Shown in pieces: positions 1-5,783 of a stretch of DNA of 9,309 bases. The stretch is from DASVEE01 sp036399695. Lineage in GTDB: Bacteria; Acidobacteriota; Thermoanaerobaculia; Gp7-AA8. Position 1 is the stretch's first letter. Each line of letters starts with the position of its first letter. The position numbers and the translations under genes were made by a program. The notes under the pieces were generated by a model, which worked only from the letters and a program-made list of their open reading frames with translations, searched no databases and had not been told where the DNA came from. The DNA lies in NCBI GenBank assembly GCA_036399695.1, contig DASWMP010000395.1:1-9309 (forward strand), given 5' to 3'.

Positions 1-24
1 GCACCCGCGGGCACGCTGGCATTC

Positions 25-54
25 AATGTGGGACAGACACTCTTGTCTGTCTGC
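25..54 (+). repeat. Arm of a dispersed palindromic element (partial copy)
   Basis: These 30 bases match the right inner arm of the 137-bp palindromic element at 5647-5783 (arm at 5719-5748) with two differences. They include the core GGACAGACA-loop-TGTCTGTC, itself a small hairpin. Similarity fades after the following CGCCGGTTT (about 64-72), which also follows the arm in the full copy. The left arm, if it existed, is absent or outside the window. Confidence 0.85.
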
Positions 55-123
55 GCCCGCAGGCGCCGGTTTCTAATCAGGCCATCAGAGTGTGTGCGCT
101 CCGTTTTGAGACACCCTCCGTTC

Positions 124-166
124 GCCACCGCACTCCGAGATCCGGGCTAGCCGCACTCCGAGATCA
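124..166 (-). repeat. Two end-fragments of the dispersed palindromic element
   Basis: Positions 124-142 are an exact 19-base reverse-complement match to 5648-5666, the left end of the full element. Positions 152-166 (CGCACTCCGAGATCA) are identical to its right outer arm at 5769-5783. The two fragments share CACTCCGAGATC in the same orientation and lie 23 bases apart. The second fragment lies inside the 3' end of the aminotransferase gene. This looks like a decayed or nested insertion. Between 55 and 123 I see no gene and no other structure. Confidence 0.8.
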
Positions 167-1295
167 TTTCAATCACCCTTGACTGCTCATCCTCGGTCAT
201 CTGCGGATACAGCGGCAGCGCAAAGCTCAGCCGCTCCGCCAGCACGGCATTCGGGAACTGCGCCGGGTCGATACCACGATCCCGGTAGGCCTTGCGAAGC
301 ACCGGCGCATGCGTCCCCGGCCGGGTGATGATCCCGGCGGCGTCCAGCCTGGCCATGAGCGCGTTGCGCCCTTCCTCCAGCCGGTCCACGTTCGCCATCG
401 ACGGCTCCTCGGGCGCGAACAGGCAGACATACGCCTGATACGAATGCTCCATCGACGGCGGCACGTACGGCGTCCGCAGCCAGCCGAGGTTTGCCAGCTC
501 CTCGTCGTAGCGGCGGGCCACGCGGCGGCGGCCGGCGAGGATCACGTCCGCGCGGTCCATCTGCGCGCAGCCGATCGCTCCCTGGATGTCGGTCAGCCGG
601 TAGTTGAAGCCCAGTTCGTCGAAGTCCGGCAGCAGGAACGACGGCTCGTCGTGCCGTTCGCCGACACCGTGGTCGCGCATCGAGCGCAGCACCTTGGCCA
701 CGTCGTCGTTCGCGGTCGTGACCATGCCTCCCTCCCCTGTCGTGATCGACTTGCGGGGATGGAAGCTGAAGCTGTTGGCGTCGCCGAACGTGCCGGCGTG
801 CTGGCCGTGGTACGTGGAGCCGAACGCGCAGGCGGCGTCCTCCACCACCCACAGGTTGCGCGCACGGGCCAGGTCGAGCACCGGGTCGAGCTCCGCGGTG
901 AGCCCGAAGAGATGCACCGGCAGCAGGCCCCGGGTGCGCGGCGTGACGTGGCGTTCGAGCTGCGCCGCATCGACGTTGTACGTCGCCAGGTCGATGTCGC
1001 AGAAGACAGGCGTCGCACCGCAGTAGACGACGCTGTTCGGCGTCGCGATCCAGGTGAACGCGGGCACGATCACCTCATCGCCGGGACCGAGCCGCAGCGC
1101 GGCCTGGGCGAGATGCAGCGCCGTGGTGCCGTTCGAGACGGCGACGGCGTGCTTAGCCGCCGTGTAGCGGGCGAAGCGCTTTTCGAACTCGGCCACATAC
1201 GGCCCCTGCACCACCCAGCCGCTCTCCAGCGGACCGGCCACGGCGGCCAGCTCTTCGGGGCCGAACAGCGGCTTCGCGATCGGGATCTTCGTCAT
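147..1295 (-). CDS. DegT/DnrJ/EryC1/StrS family sugar aminotransferase
   Basis: PLP-dependent aminotransferase of the family that aminates nucleotide-linked keto-sugars, supplying amino sugars for surface glycans. Length is 382 residues, normal for the family. Visible motifs: SNGTTAL (54-60, phosphate-binding turn), VEDAACAFGS (151-160; D153 should contact the PLP pyridine), and FSFHPRKSITTGEGG (176-190), where K182 is the expected Schiff-base lysine. The substrate (for example a GDP- or dTDP-4-keto-6-deoxyhexose) cannot be told from sequence. The ATG at 1295 overlaps the wzt stop as ATGA and has GGAG 8 bases upstream, so it is preferred to a 68-residue, low-quality upstream extension. It is the last of three coupled genes (wzm-wzt-this). 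The final codons (I-S-E-C-G-stop) are formed by a repeat arm shared with 5647-5783. Confidence 0.93.
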   Translation of the reverse strand: MTKIPIAKPLFGPEELAAVAGPLESGWVVQGPYVAEFEKRFARYTAAKHAVAVSNGTTALHLAQAALRLGPGDEVIVPAFTWIATPNSVVYCGATPVFCDIDLATYNVDAAQLERHVTPRTRGLLPVHLFGLTAELDPVLDLARARNLWVVEDAACAFGSTYHGQHAGTFGDANSFSFHPRKSITTGEGGMVTTANDDVAKVLRSMRDHGVGERHDEPSFLLPDFDELGFNYRLTDIQGAIGCAQMDRADVILAGRRRVARRYDEELANLGWLRTPYVPPSMEHSYQAYVCLFAPEEPSMANVDRLEEGRNALMARLDAAGIITRPGTHAPVLRKAYRDRGIDPAQFPNAVLAERLSFALPLYPQMTEDEQSRVIEMISECG

Positions 1296-2530
1296 GACAT
1301 CCACTCCGCGTCGATGTAGACGTAGCCACGGCCGGCCGTCGTCAGCGACGCAACACTGAGGCCTTGCGGCGTCCCCGGGACGATCTCGACGCTGCCGATC
1401 ATGCGCATGTGGTCGGCGTAGGCGACGCCGGCGATCTCGTTGATCCAGACTTCGAGCCGGTACGAGCCCGGTACGACGTTCGGGTTGCGCACGAGGCAAT
1501 CGGCCGACGCGCTCCCGACCGCGATCTCGAACGACTTCCCGAGATCCGTGCTCTCGGTGAAGAAGACCCGCTCGTTCTTCTCCGTCAGCAGGGCGAAACC
1601 GAGGATCGCGCCGGAGAGTCTTTGCGTCGCCTCGTAATGCATGCGCAGGCGGAACGAGGCGCCGAACTCGACCGCATCGGCCGGCGCGCTGCCGTCCTCC
1701 GAGAGGATCTCGATCCCGGTGATGCGGGCGTGCCCCGTCCCTTCGCGGTCGGCGAAGGCGCGCAGGTCGAACATCGACTCGCCGGTTCGTTGCGTCGTGT
1801 ACCTGGCGAGCACTTGCGCGGTCGGGCCGTCTTCGACGATCTGGCCGCCGCTCATGAGGATCGACCGGGCGCAGAGCGCTTCGATGGAGGCCAGGTTGTG
1901 GCTGACGAAGAAGACGGTCCGGCCGCTGCGCGCGACCTCGTTCATGCGTCCGAGGCAGCGGCGCTGGAACTCCATGTCCCCGACCGCGAGGACCTCGTCG
2001 ACGAGGAGGATCTCCGGTGTGAGGTGGGCTGCCACGGCGAACGCGAGCCGGACGTACATGCCGCTCGAGTAGTGTTTGACCGCTGTATCGAGGAAACGCT
2101 CGACCTCGGCGAAAGCGACGATCGCGTCGAAGTTGCGGCGGATCTCGGCGCGTGACATGCCGAGGATCGCGCCGTTCAGGAAGATGTTGTCGCGTCCGGT
2201 GAGCTCGGGATGGAAGCCCGTCCCGACCTCGAGCAGCGACGCCACACGGCCGTAGAGACGGGCCACGCCTTCGGTCGGCTCGGTGATGCGGGAGAGGATC
2301 TTGAGCAGCGTCGACTTGCCGGCGCCGTTGTGGCCGATCACGCCGATCGCTTCCCCCTGCTGGATCTCGAGGTTCACGCCGCGCAAGGCCCAGAGGGTGC
2401 GCCGGTCGGGAGCAGCAGGTGGTTTGGGACCGAACATGCCGGCCAGGCGGTCGCGCAGGGTGCGGTAGTTCCGCTCGGCCGAGCCGAGCTGGTAACGCTT
2501 CGAGAGGTTTTCGACCTGGACGCTCAGCAT
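1292..2530 (-). CDS. wzt: Wzt-type ABC transporter ATPase for polysaccharide/O-antigen export
   Basis: ATPase of a two-component ABC exporter that moves a completed undecaprenyl-linked glycan across the inner membrane. It has 412 residues. Residues 1-250 form the nucleotide-binding domain: Walker A GHNGAGKST (66-74, K72), signature YSSGM (154-158), Walker B ILLVDE (174-179, D178/E179), and switch histidine H211 in FFVSHN. Residues about 255-412 form a beta-rich extension, with FGASFRLRMHYEA, GFALLTEKNERVFF and PGSYRLEVWI, in the place where Wzt proteins carry the domain that recognises the glycan's terminal modification. This argues for a chain-terminated O-antigen-like polymer and against teichoic-acid or group 2 capsule exporters, which usually lack it. 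The start ATG shares one base with the wzm stop (TGATG), so reinitiation is likely. The stop overlaps the aminotransferase start by four bases. Confidence 0.94.
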   Translation of the reverse strand: MLSVQVENLSKRYQLGSAERNYRTLRDRLAGMFGPKPPAAPDRRTLWALRGVNLEIQQGEAIGVIGHNGAGKSTLLKILSRITEPTEGVARLYGRVASLLEVGTGFHPELTGRDNIFLNGAILGMSRAEIRRNFDAIVAFAEVERFLDTAVKHYSSGMYVRLAFAVAAHLTPEILLVDEVLAVGDMEFQRRCLGRMNEVARSGRTVFFVSHNLASIEALCARSILMSGGQIVEDGPTAQVLARYTTQRTGESMFDLRAFADREGTGHARITGIEILSEDGSAPADAVEFGASFRLRMHYEATQRLSGAILGFALLTEKNERVFFTESTDLGKSFEIAVGSASADCLVRNPNVVPGSYRLEVWINEIAGVAYADHMRMIGSVEIVPGTPQGLSVASLTTAGRGYVYIDAEWMS

Positions 2531-3375
2531 CAGATCACGTCGGCGAACAGCCGCTCCATGCGCCGGAAGTAGAAGGCGCCGCCGATCAGACAGAGGAGCG
2601 AGGCCACGACGGACCAGGCCAGCGCGCCCGCACCCGGCATCGGTGTGCCGAAGAGCGAAGCCCGGAAGGCTTCGACGATGCCGGTCATCGGGTTGATGAC
2701 GGCGATGCGGCGGTACGCCGGCGGCAGCGCGGCCATCGGGTAGACGACCGGCGTCGCGTACATCGCGAGCTGGAGGGCGAAGGGGATGATGACCCGGACG
2801 TCGCGGTACTCCACGTTCGCCGCCGCCACCCAGAGCCCGATCCCGAGCGCGAAGAGCGCCGCGACCAGAATGACGAACGGCAGGAAGACGATCGTGACGC
2901 CCGGCACGACGCGGTACCAGACCATGACGCCGGCCAGCAGCACGATGCCCACGCCAAAGTCGACGACGTTGAGCATGACGTTCGACAGAGGGATGGCCAG
3001 CCGGGGAAAGTAGACCTTGGAGATGAGGAACGACGCCCCGATGAGGCTGTTCCCGGCGTGACTGATGGTGCTGGAGACGAACGTCCAGATCAGCACCCCC
3101 GCCAGCACGAAGACCGGATACGGCACCCCCGGCGCATTGAACTTCGCGATCCGGTTGAAGACGAGCGTAAAGATCAGCATCGTCAAGAGCGGCTGCCCCA
3201 TCACCCAGGCCGCGCCAAGGATCGTCTGCCGGTACCGCACCTTGATGTCCCGCCAGGCAAAGATGACCAGCAATTCCCGGTAAGCCCAAAGCTCCCGCAG
3301 ATCGAGCGCCCGCCACCCGCGCGAAGCGCGGATCTCGAGGACAGTCTGGTGGGGAGGGGCGGGGGCGGTGGTCAC
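2530..3375 (-). CDS. wzm: Wzm-type ABC-2 polysaccharide export permease
   Basis: Membrane partner of the Wzt ATPase encoded directly downstream. From the chosen start it has 281 residues. The cytoplasmic N-terminus has LRELWAYRELLVIFAWRDIK (27-46) and VRYRQTILGAAW, the hallmark entry helix of ABC-2 O-antigen and teichoic-acid permeases. About six hydrophobic segments follow, near 54-75, 84-105, 130-155, 160-186, 195-213 and 250-270. INPMTGIVEAFR (227-238) is a typical family motif. I chose GTG at 3375 because the frame upstream to an ATG at 3486 runs through an AC/GT-rich inverted repeat and encodes an unlikely leader. No clear Shine-Dalgarno sequence precedes 3375, so the start is the weakest part of this call. 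The gene ends in TGATG with wzt. Confidence 0.9.
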   Translation of the reverse strand: MTTAPAPPHQTVLEIRASRGWRALDLRELWAYRELLVIFAWRDIKVRYRQTILGAAWVMGQPLLTMLIFTLVFNRIAKFNAPGVPYPVFVLAGVLIWTFVSSTISHAGNSLIGASFLISKVYFPRLAIPLSNVMLNVVDFGVGIVLLAGVMVWYRVVPGVTIVFLPFVILVAALFALGIGLWVAAANVEYRDVRVIIPFALQLAMYATPVVYPMAALPPAYRRIAVINPMTGIVEAFRASLFGTPMPGAGALAWSVVASLLCLIGGAFYFRRMERLFADVI

Positions 3376-3422
3376 GGCGTGGAGTCTAATCGAACGTCGC
3401 TGACGCGCCGTTCGTGTTTTTG

Positions 3423-3490
3423 GTTTTTGGTGTTTGGTTATTGGTGCGGTGTGCGCGGAGCGGAGCACCAACAACCAACAACCCAAAAAC
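3423..3490. repeat. GT-rich/AC-rich imperfect inverted repeat
   Basis: A GT-rich arm (3423-3447) and an AC-rich arm (3465-3490) pair over about 25 bases with one bulge and a few mismatches, around a 17-base GC-rich loop. Its base composition differs sharply from the flanking GC-rich genes. It lies between the zinc-finger gene stop and the wzm start, both on the minus strand. It could therefore terminate the former, insulate the wzm operon or be a small non-autonomous repeat. No T-run follows on the minus strand, so a standard intrinsic terminator is not evident. Confidence 0.6.
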
Positions 3491-3494
3491 GGTT

Positions 3495-3518
3495 CACCGC
3501 CTCACCGCCTCACGGCCT
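3495..3518. repeat. Three tandem 8-bp repeats
   Basis: CACCGCCT, CACCGCCT and CACGGCCT follow one another directly. The last overlaps the stop codon (3517-3519) of the zinc-finger gene. Likely slippage-generated; no function is apparent. Confidence 0.6.
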
Positions 3519-3780
3519 AATCCAGCCTCGGCACCATCGGCCGCCCGTCCGCCACCGGAATCGGCGGCAGGTCCGGCGCCAGGATCTCGCGGAGCTTTTC
3601 GCGGAGGCCGTCGACGGATTCGAAATCGACGAAGAGGAGGGCGTGGAGGGCTTCGAGTTCGGCGGCGCGGAGACGCGGTTTCTTCTCCAGACACGCATTC
3701 GTCTTGCAGCGGTTCGTACAGTACTTACGGGTGCGGCGCGTCTTCGGAAACGGTGTCCCGCAATGACAACAGATGCCCAT
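3517..3780 (-). CDS. Small zinc-finger-like cysteine-rich protein, family not recognised
   Basis: An 87-residue protein. The N-terminal third holds C4-x2-C7 and C21-x3-C25 with a basic linker (KTRRTRKYC) and extra cysteines C5 and C30. This resembles the short 'CxxC...KYCxxxC' zinc-binding modules of DNA- or RNA-associated bacterial proteins. Residues 37-67 form a charged amphipathic helix region (AAELEALHALLFVDFESVDG), and the tail is proline-rich. No enzyme motif is visible. Start choice: the ATG at 3780 has a strong GGGGAGG six bases upstream. An in-frame ATG at 3837 would translate through two palindromes and lacks such a site. Those palindromes (3808-3839) are placed as an operator for this gene. 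A nucleic-acid-binding role is inference only. Confidence 0.72.
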   Translation of the reverse strand: MGICCHCGTPFPKTRRTRKYCTNRCKTNACLEKKPRLRAAELEALHALLFVDFESVDGLREKLREILAPDLPPIPVADGRPMVPRLD

Positions 3781-3786
3781 CACATA

Positions 3787-3793
3787 CCTCCCC
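3787..3793 (-). promoter_or_regulatory. Strong Shine-Dalgarno deciding the zinc-finger gene start
   Basis: On the minus strand this reads GGGGAGG, with six bases to the ATG at 3780. It is the best ribosome-binding site in the window and selects 3780 over the upstream in-frame ATG at 3837. Confidence 0.75.
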
Positions 3794-3807
3794 GGCACTG
3801 GCAATCG

Positions 3808-3839
3808 GTTGATCAACGAATGAAGATCGTTGATCAACG
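3808..3839. promoter_or_regulatory. Two palindromes, centres 21 bp apart (candidate operator)
   Basis: GTTGATCAAC occurs at 3808-3817 and again at 3829-3838, the second extended to the perfect 12-mer CGTTGATCAACG (3828-3839). The centres are exactly 21 bp apart, about two helical turns, so both would face the same side of the DNA. They lie 28-59 bases upstream of the zinc-finger gene start. A weaker 8/10 match, GTTGACCATC, is at 3869-3878. The layout is typical of cooperative dimer binding; the regulator is unknown. Confidence 0.5.
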
Positions 3840-3982
3840 CTACAGGAGATGGAAACGAAGGTCAAGACGTTGACCATCGCGGCGGTGTCATCAACCGGGC
3901 GACGGGATGTCGTCGATCGCCGCGGCCCACGGTTTGTGCCGGCCAAGGCGGCCGGAACTCGGAAATCGCCAACCGCCTCATC
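3840..3982. other. Intergenic gap between zinc-finger gene and tRNA-Leu
   Basis: About 140 bases with no convincing gene. It contains half-site-like words related to the operator palindromes (GTTGACC at 3869 and ATCAAC at 3890). No clear terminator with a T-run follows the tRNA 3' end on the minus strand. Confidence 0.5.
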
Positions 3983-4067
3983 TGCCCCGGGCCGGACTCG
4001 AACCGGCACGCCGCTTTCGCGACAGCGGATTTTAAGTCCGCTGCGTCTGCCATTTCGCCACCGGGGC
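3983..4067 (-). tRNA. tRNA-Leu (anticodon UAA)
   Basis: An 85-base class II tRNA. The acceptor stem GCCCCGG/CCGGGGC pairs 4061-4067 with 3984-3990, with discriminator A at 3983. The D-arm region is GCGAAATGGCAGACGC. The anticodon stem GCGGA/TCCGC encloses loop CTTAAAA, placing anticodon TAA at 4034-4032. There is a long variable arm, as expected for leucine. The T arm is GCCGG-TTCGAGT-CCGGC. CCA is not encoded (the next bases are GAT), so the end must be added by tRNA nucleotidyltransferase. It reads UUA, and UUG by wobble, both rare codons in this GC-rich DNA. Confidence 0.96.
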
Positions 4068-4075
4068 TTCTTCAG

Positions 4076-4081
4076 ATGATA
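4076..4081 (-). promoter_or_regulatory. Possible -10 box for tRNA-Leu
   Basis: On the minus strand this reads TATCAT, 8 bases before the first tRNA base. No good -35 box is visible at normal spacing. The 49-base gap is shared with the divergent secreted-protein gene. Confidence 0.25.
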
Positions 4082-4116
4082 CGTGACGAACTGCCGGTCA
4101 CGTCCGTCCCATCCGC

Positions 4117-4416
4117 ATGAGAACCTTCCGACTGCTCGTCATCCTCACTCTCCTCGCCGCGTTCGCCCTCCCGCTCGCCGCCGACGAGCCGACGCTCGTC
4201 ATCGTCCTCAATCGCTGGAAAGGAAAAACCGTTCTCGTCCAGTCGCCCGGCGACGACAACGGCGTCCGCCGCGGTGTCCTGTACGCCATCGGGCGGGACC
4301 ACGTCGCCGTCAAGGAAGGAAGGGTGCTCCGCTACCTGCCGGTCGCCTCGATTCGCGAGGTGCTGATCACCACGGATGACGAGGAGAACCGCCCTCCCGT
4401 CATCGTCCTGCGCTGA
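4117..4416 (+). CDS. Small secreted protein, possible Sm-like/SH3-like barrel
   Basis: A 99-residue protein with a Sec signal peptide: MRTFR, a hydrophobic core to residue 20, and probable cleavage after LPLAA (22|23), leaving about 77 residues. The mature part alternates short hydrophobic strands: LVIVLNRWKGKTVLVQS, RRGVLYAIGRDHVAVKEGR and RYLPVASIREVLI. The order 'GK-V-V...RGVL..I..DHV.V..G...R-I..I..V' recalls Sm-like small barrels such as the DUF2642 type, from memory and untested. There are no cysteines and no catalytic motif. No Shine-Dalgarno precedes the ATG. The gene is divergent from tRNA-Leu and ends 42 bases before the acyl-CoA dehydrogenase ATG. Function unknown; a periplasmic or extracellular location is the firmest statement. 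Confidence 0.7.
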   Translation: MRTFRLLVILTLLAAFALPLAADEPTLVIVLNRWKGKTVLVQSPGDDNGVRRGVLYAIGRDHVAVKEGRVLRYLPVASIREVLITTDDEENRPPVIVLR

Positions 4417-4428
4417 GGGATGTTCGGC

Positions 4429-4460
4429 TATGATACGGCCCCACTTCACGGAGGCCGTAT
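4429..4460 (+). promoter_or_regulatory. -10-like box plus inverted repeat over the acyl-CoA dehydrogenase start
   Basis: TATGAT (4429-4434) matches the sigma-70 -10 consensus at five of six bases; the -35 region is weak. Overlapping it, ATACGGCC (4433-4440) and GGCCGTAT (4453-4460) form a perfect 8-bp inverted repeat with 12 bases between. The right arm contains two bases of the GGAGG ribosome-binding site (4450-4454) and the first two bases of the start codon. It could be a repressor operator or an RNA hairpin that hides the ribosome-binding site. Confidence 0.45.
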
Positions 4461-5640
4461 GACCACCCAGACACTCGAGCTCACCCCCGGAGCGCCGCTC
4501 ACGCTGCTCTCCGAAGAAGAACAGATGTTCCAGCAGAGCGTGCGCGATTTCGCGATCGAGAAGATCCGCCCGCTCGTGTACCAGATGGACCACGACGCGA
4601 AGATGAACACGGAGCTGATCAAGAGCTTCTTCGAGCTCGGCATCATGGGCATCGAGGTGCCGGAAGAGTTCGGCGGCGCCGGCTCGACCTTCTTCAACGC
4701 GGTCCTCGTCGTCGAAGAGCTCTCGCACGTGGACGCTTCGTGCGGCGTGCTCGTCGACGTGCAGAACACCCTCGTCAACAACGCCATCCTCCGCTGGGGC
4801 AACCAGGACCAGAAGTCCAAGTACCTGCCGATGCTCGCCAGCGACACGGTCGGCGCCTACGCGCTCTCGGAAGCCGGCTCCGGCTCCGATGCTTTCGCCC
4901 TGGCCCTCCGCGCCGAAGACAAGGGGGACCACTGGGTCCTCAACGGCCAGAAGCTCTGGATCACGAACGCCGCCGAAGCAGGCGTCTTCATCGTCTTCGC
5001 GAACGCGAACCCCGACGCCGGTTACAAAGGCATCACGGCCTTCCTCGTCGAGCGTGACTTCCCCGGCTTCCGCATCGGCAAGAAGGAAGACAAGACCGGC
5101 ATCCGCGCCTCCTCCACCTGCGAGCTGATGTTCGAGGACTGCCACGTCCCGAAAGAGAACGTCCTCGGCGAGGCCGGCAAGGGCTACAAGATCGCCATCG
5201 AGACGCTGAACGAAGGACGCATCGGCATCGGCGCGCAGATGCTCGGCGTCGCCCGCGGCGCCCTCGAGTACGCCATCGCCTATTCGAAGGAGCGCAAGCA
5301 GTTCGGCAAGCCGATCTCCGAGTTCCAGGGCATCCAGTTCCAGATCGCCCAGGCGGCCACGGAGCTCGAAGCGGCCCGCCTGCTCGTCTACAACGCCGCC
5401 CGTCTCAAGGACGCCGGCAAGCCGTTCCTCCGCGAAGCGGCCATGGCCAAGCTCTTCTCCTCCCAGGTAGCCGAACGCGTGACGTCGATCTCCGTCGAGA
5501 TCTTCGGCGGCAACGGCTACACGAAGGAGTACCCGGTGGAGAAGTTCTGGCGCGACTCGAAGATCGGCAAGATCTACGAGGGCACGTCCAACATGCAGTT
5601 GGCCACGATCGCCAAGACGATTCTCACGGAAAAGCTGTAG
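4459..5640 (+). CDS. Acyl-CoA dehydrogenase, short/branched-chain-like
   Basis: FAD-dependent enzyme of 393 residues that makes the alpha-beta double bond in acyl-CoA esters and passes electrons to an electron-transfer flavoprotein. It matches both family signatures: ALSEAGSGSDAFA (135-147) and the one from E347 to D366 (G350-G351-N-G353-Y354, E357, K362). The flavin-contact segment LWITNAAEAG (166-175) is present. E374 in KIYEGTSNMQ is the expected catalytic base, its usual place in short, medium and short/branched-chain enzymes; isovaleryl- and long-chain enzymes use another site. Long stretches (NEGRIGIGAQMLG, QLEAARLLVYNAARL-like, GYTKEYPVEKF) recall SBCAD/ACADSB of isoleucine breakdown; substrate is inferred. 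I chose the ATG at 4459 because GGAGG lies four bases upstream and family alignment starts there. No beta-oxidation partner gene adjoins it. Confidence 0.93.
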   Translation: MTTQTLELTPGAPLTLLSEEEQMFQQSVRDFAIEKIRPLVYQMDHDAKMNTELIKSFFELGIMGIEVPEEFGGAGSTFFNAVLVVEELSHVDASCGVLVDVQNTLVNNAILRWGNQDQKSKYLPMLASDTVGAYALSEAGSGSDAFALALRAEDKGDHWVLNGQKLWITNAAEAGVFIVFANANPDAGYKGITAFLVERDFPGFRIGKKEDKTGIRASSTCELMFEDCHVPKENVLGEAGKGYKIAIETLNEGRIGIGAQMLGVARGALEYAIAYSKERKQFGKPISEFQGIQFQIAQAATELEAARLLVYNAARLKDAGKPFLREAAMAKLFSSQVAERVTSISVEIFGGNGYTKEYPVEKFWRDSKIGKIYEGTSNMQLATIAKTILTEKL

Positions 5641-5646
5641 CCGATC

Positions 5647-5783
5647 TGATCTCGGAGTGCGGTGGCTCTGCCACCGCGGACAGACAAGAGTGTCTGTCCC
5701 ACATTGAAGGTTGGTTTGAATGTGGGACAGACACTCCTGTCTGTCCGCGCCGCGGGCGCCCGGTTTGTCGCACTCCGAGATCA
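5647..5783. repeat. 137-bp nested palindromic element (MITE/REP-like), complete copy
   Basis: Outer arms TGATCTCGGAGTGCG (5647-5661) and CGCACTCCGAGATCA (5769-5783) are perfect 15-bp inverted repeats. Inner arms 5676-5705 and 5719-5748 pair at 29 of 30 bases around a 13-base loop. Each inner arm is itself a hairpin (GGACAGACA, 4-base loop, TGTCTGTCC). The left spacer is another hairpin: GCGGTGGC-TCT-GCCACCGC (5659-5677). The palindrome GGGCGCCC lies at 5754-5761. It starts six bases after the acyl-CoA dehydrogenase stop and ends on the A of the methyltransferase ATG. Partial copies lie at 25-54, 124-142 and 152-166. No transposase is encoded, so any movement would need one in trans. Confidence 0.85.

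Noticed and set aside
309..1319. Plus-strand open frame of 336 codons opposite the aminotransferase
   Set aside because: Arginine/histidine/valine-rich antisense translation with no domain-like pattern; the opposite strand has clear PLP-enzyme motifs.
3376..3486. Upstream ATG start for wzm at 3486
   Set aside because: It would add 37 residues translated from an AC-rich inverted repeat. The GTG at 3375 gives a normal Wzm length, though without a clear ribosome-binding site.
3781..3837. Longer start for the zinc-finger protein at 3837
   Set aside because: The added residues come from the two palindromes; the ATG at 3780 has a far better ribosome-binding site.
2419..3873. Plus-strand open frame of 484 codons opposite wzm and wzt
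   Set aside because: Charged, repetitive antisense translation that crosses the AC/GT palindrome and two genes with clear ABC-exporter motifs.
3849..4079. Plus-strand frame starting METKVKTLTIAAVSS with AGGAG nearby
   Set aside because: It reads through the antisense of tRNA-Leu and ends there; the AGGAG directly abuts the ATG, too close to act.
5720..5782. Upstream extension of the methyltransferase beginning MWDRHSCLS
   Set aside because: These 21 codons are a translation of the palindromic element arm, not conserved protein sequence; the family alignment begins after 5783.
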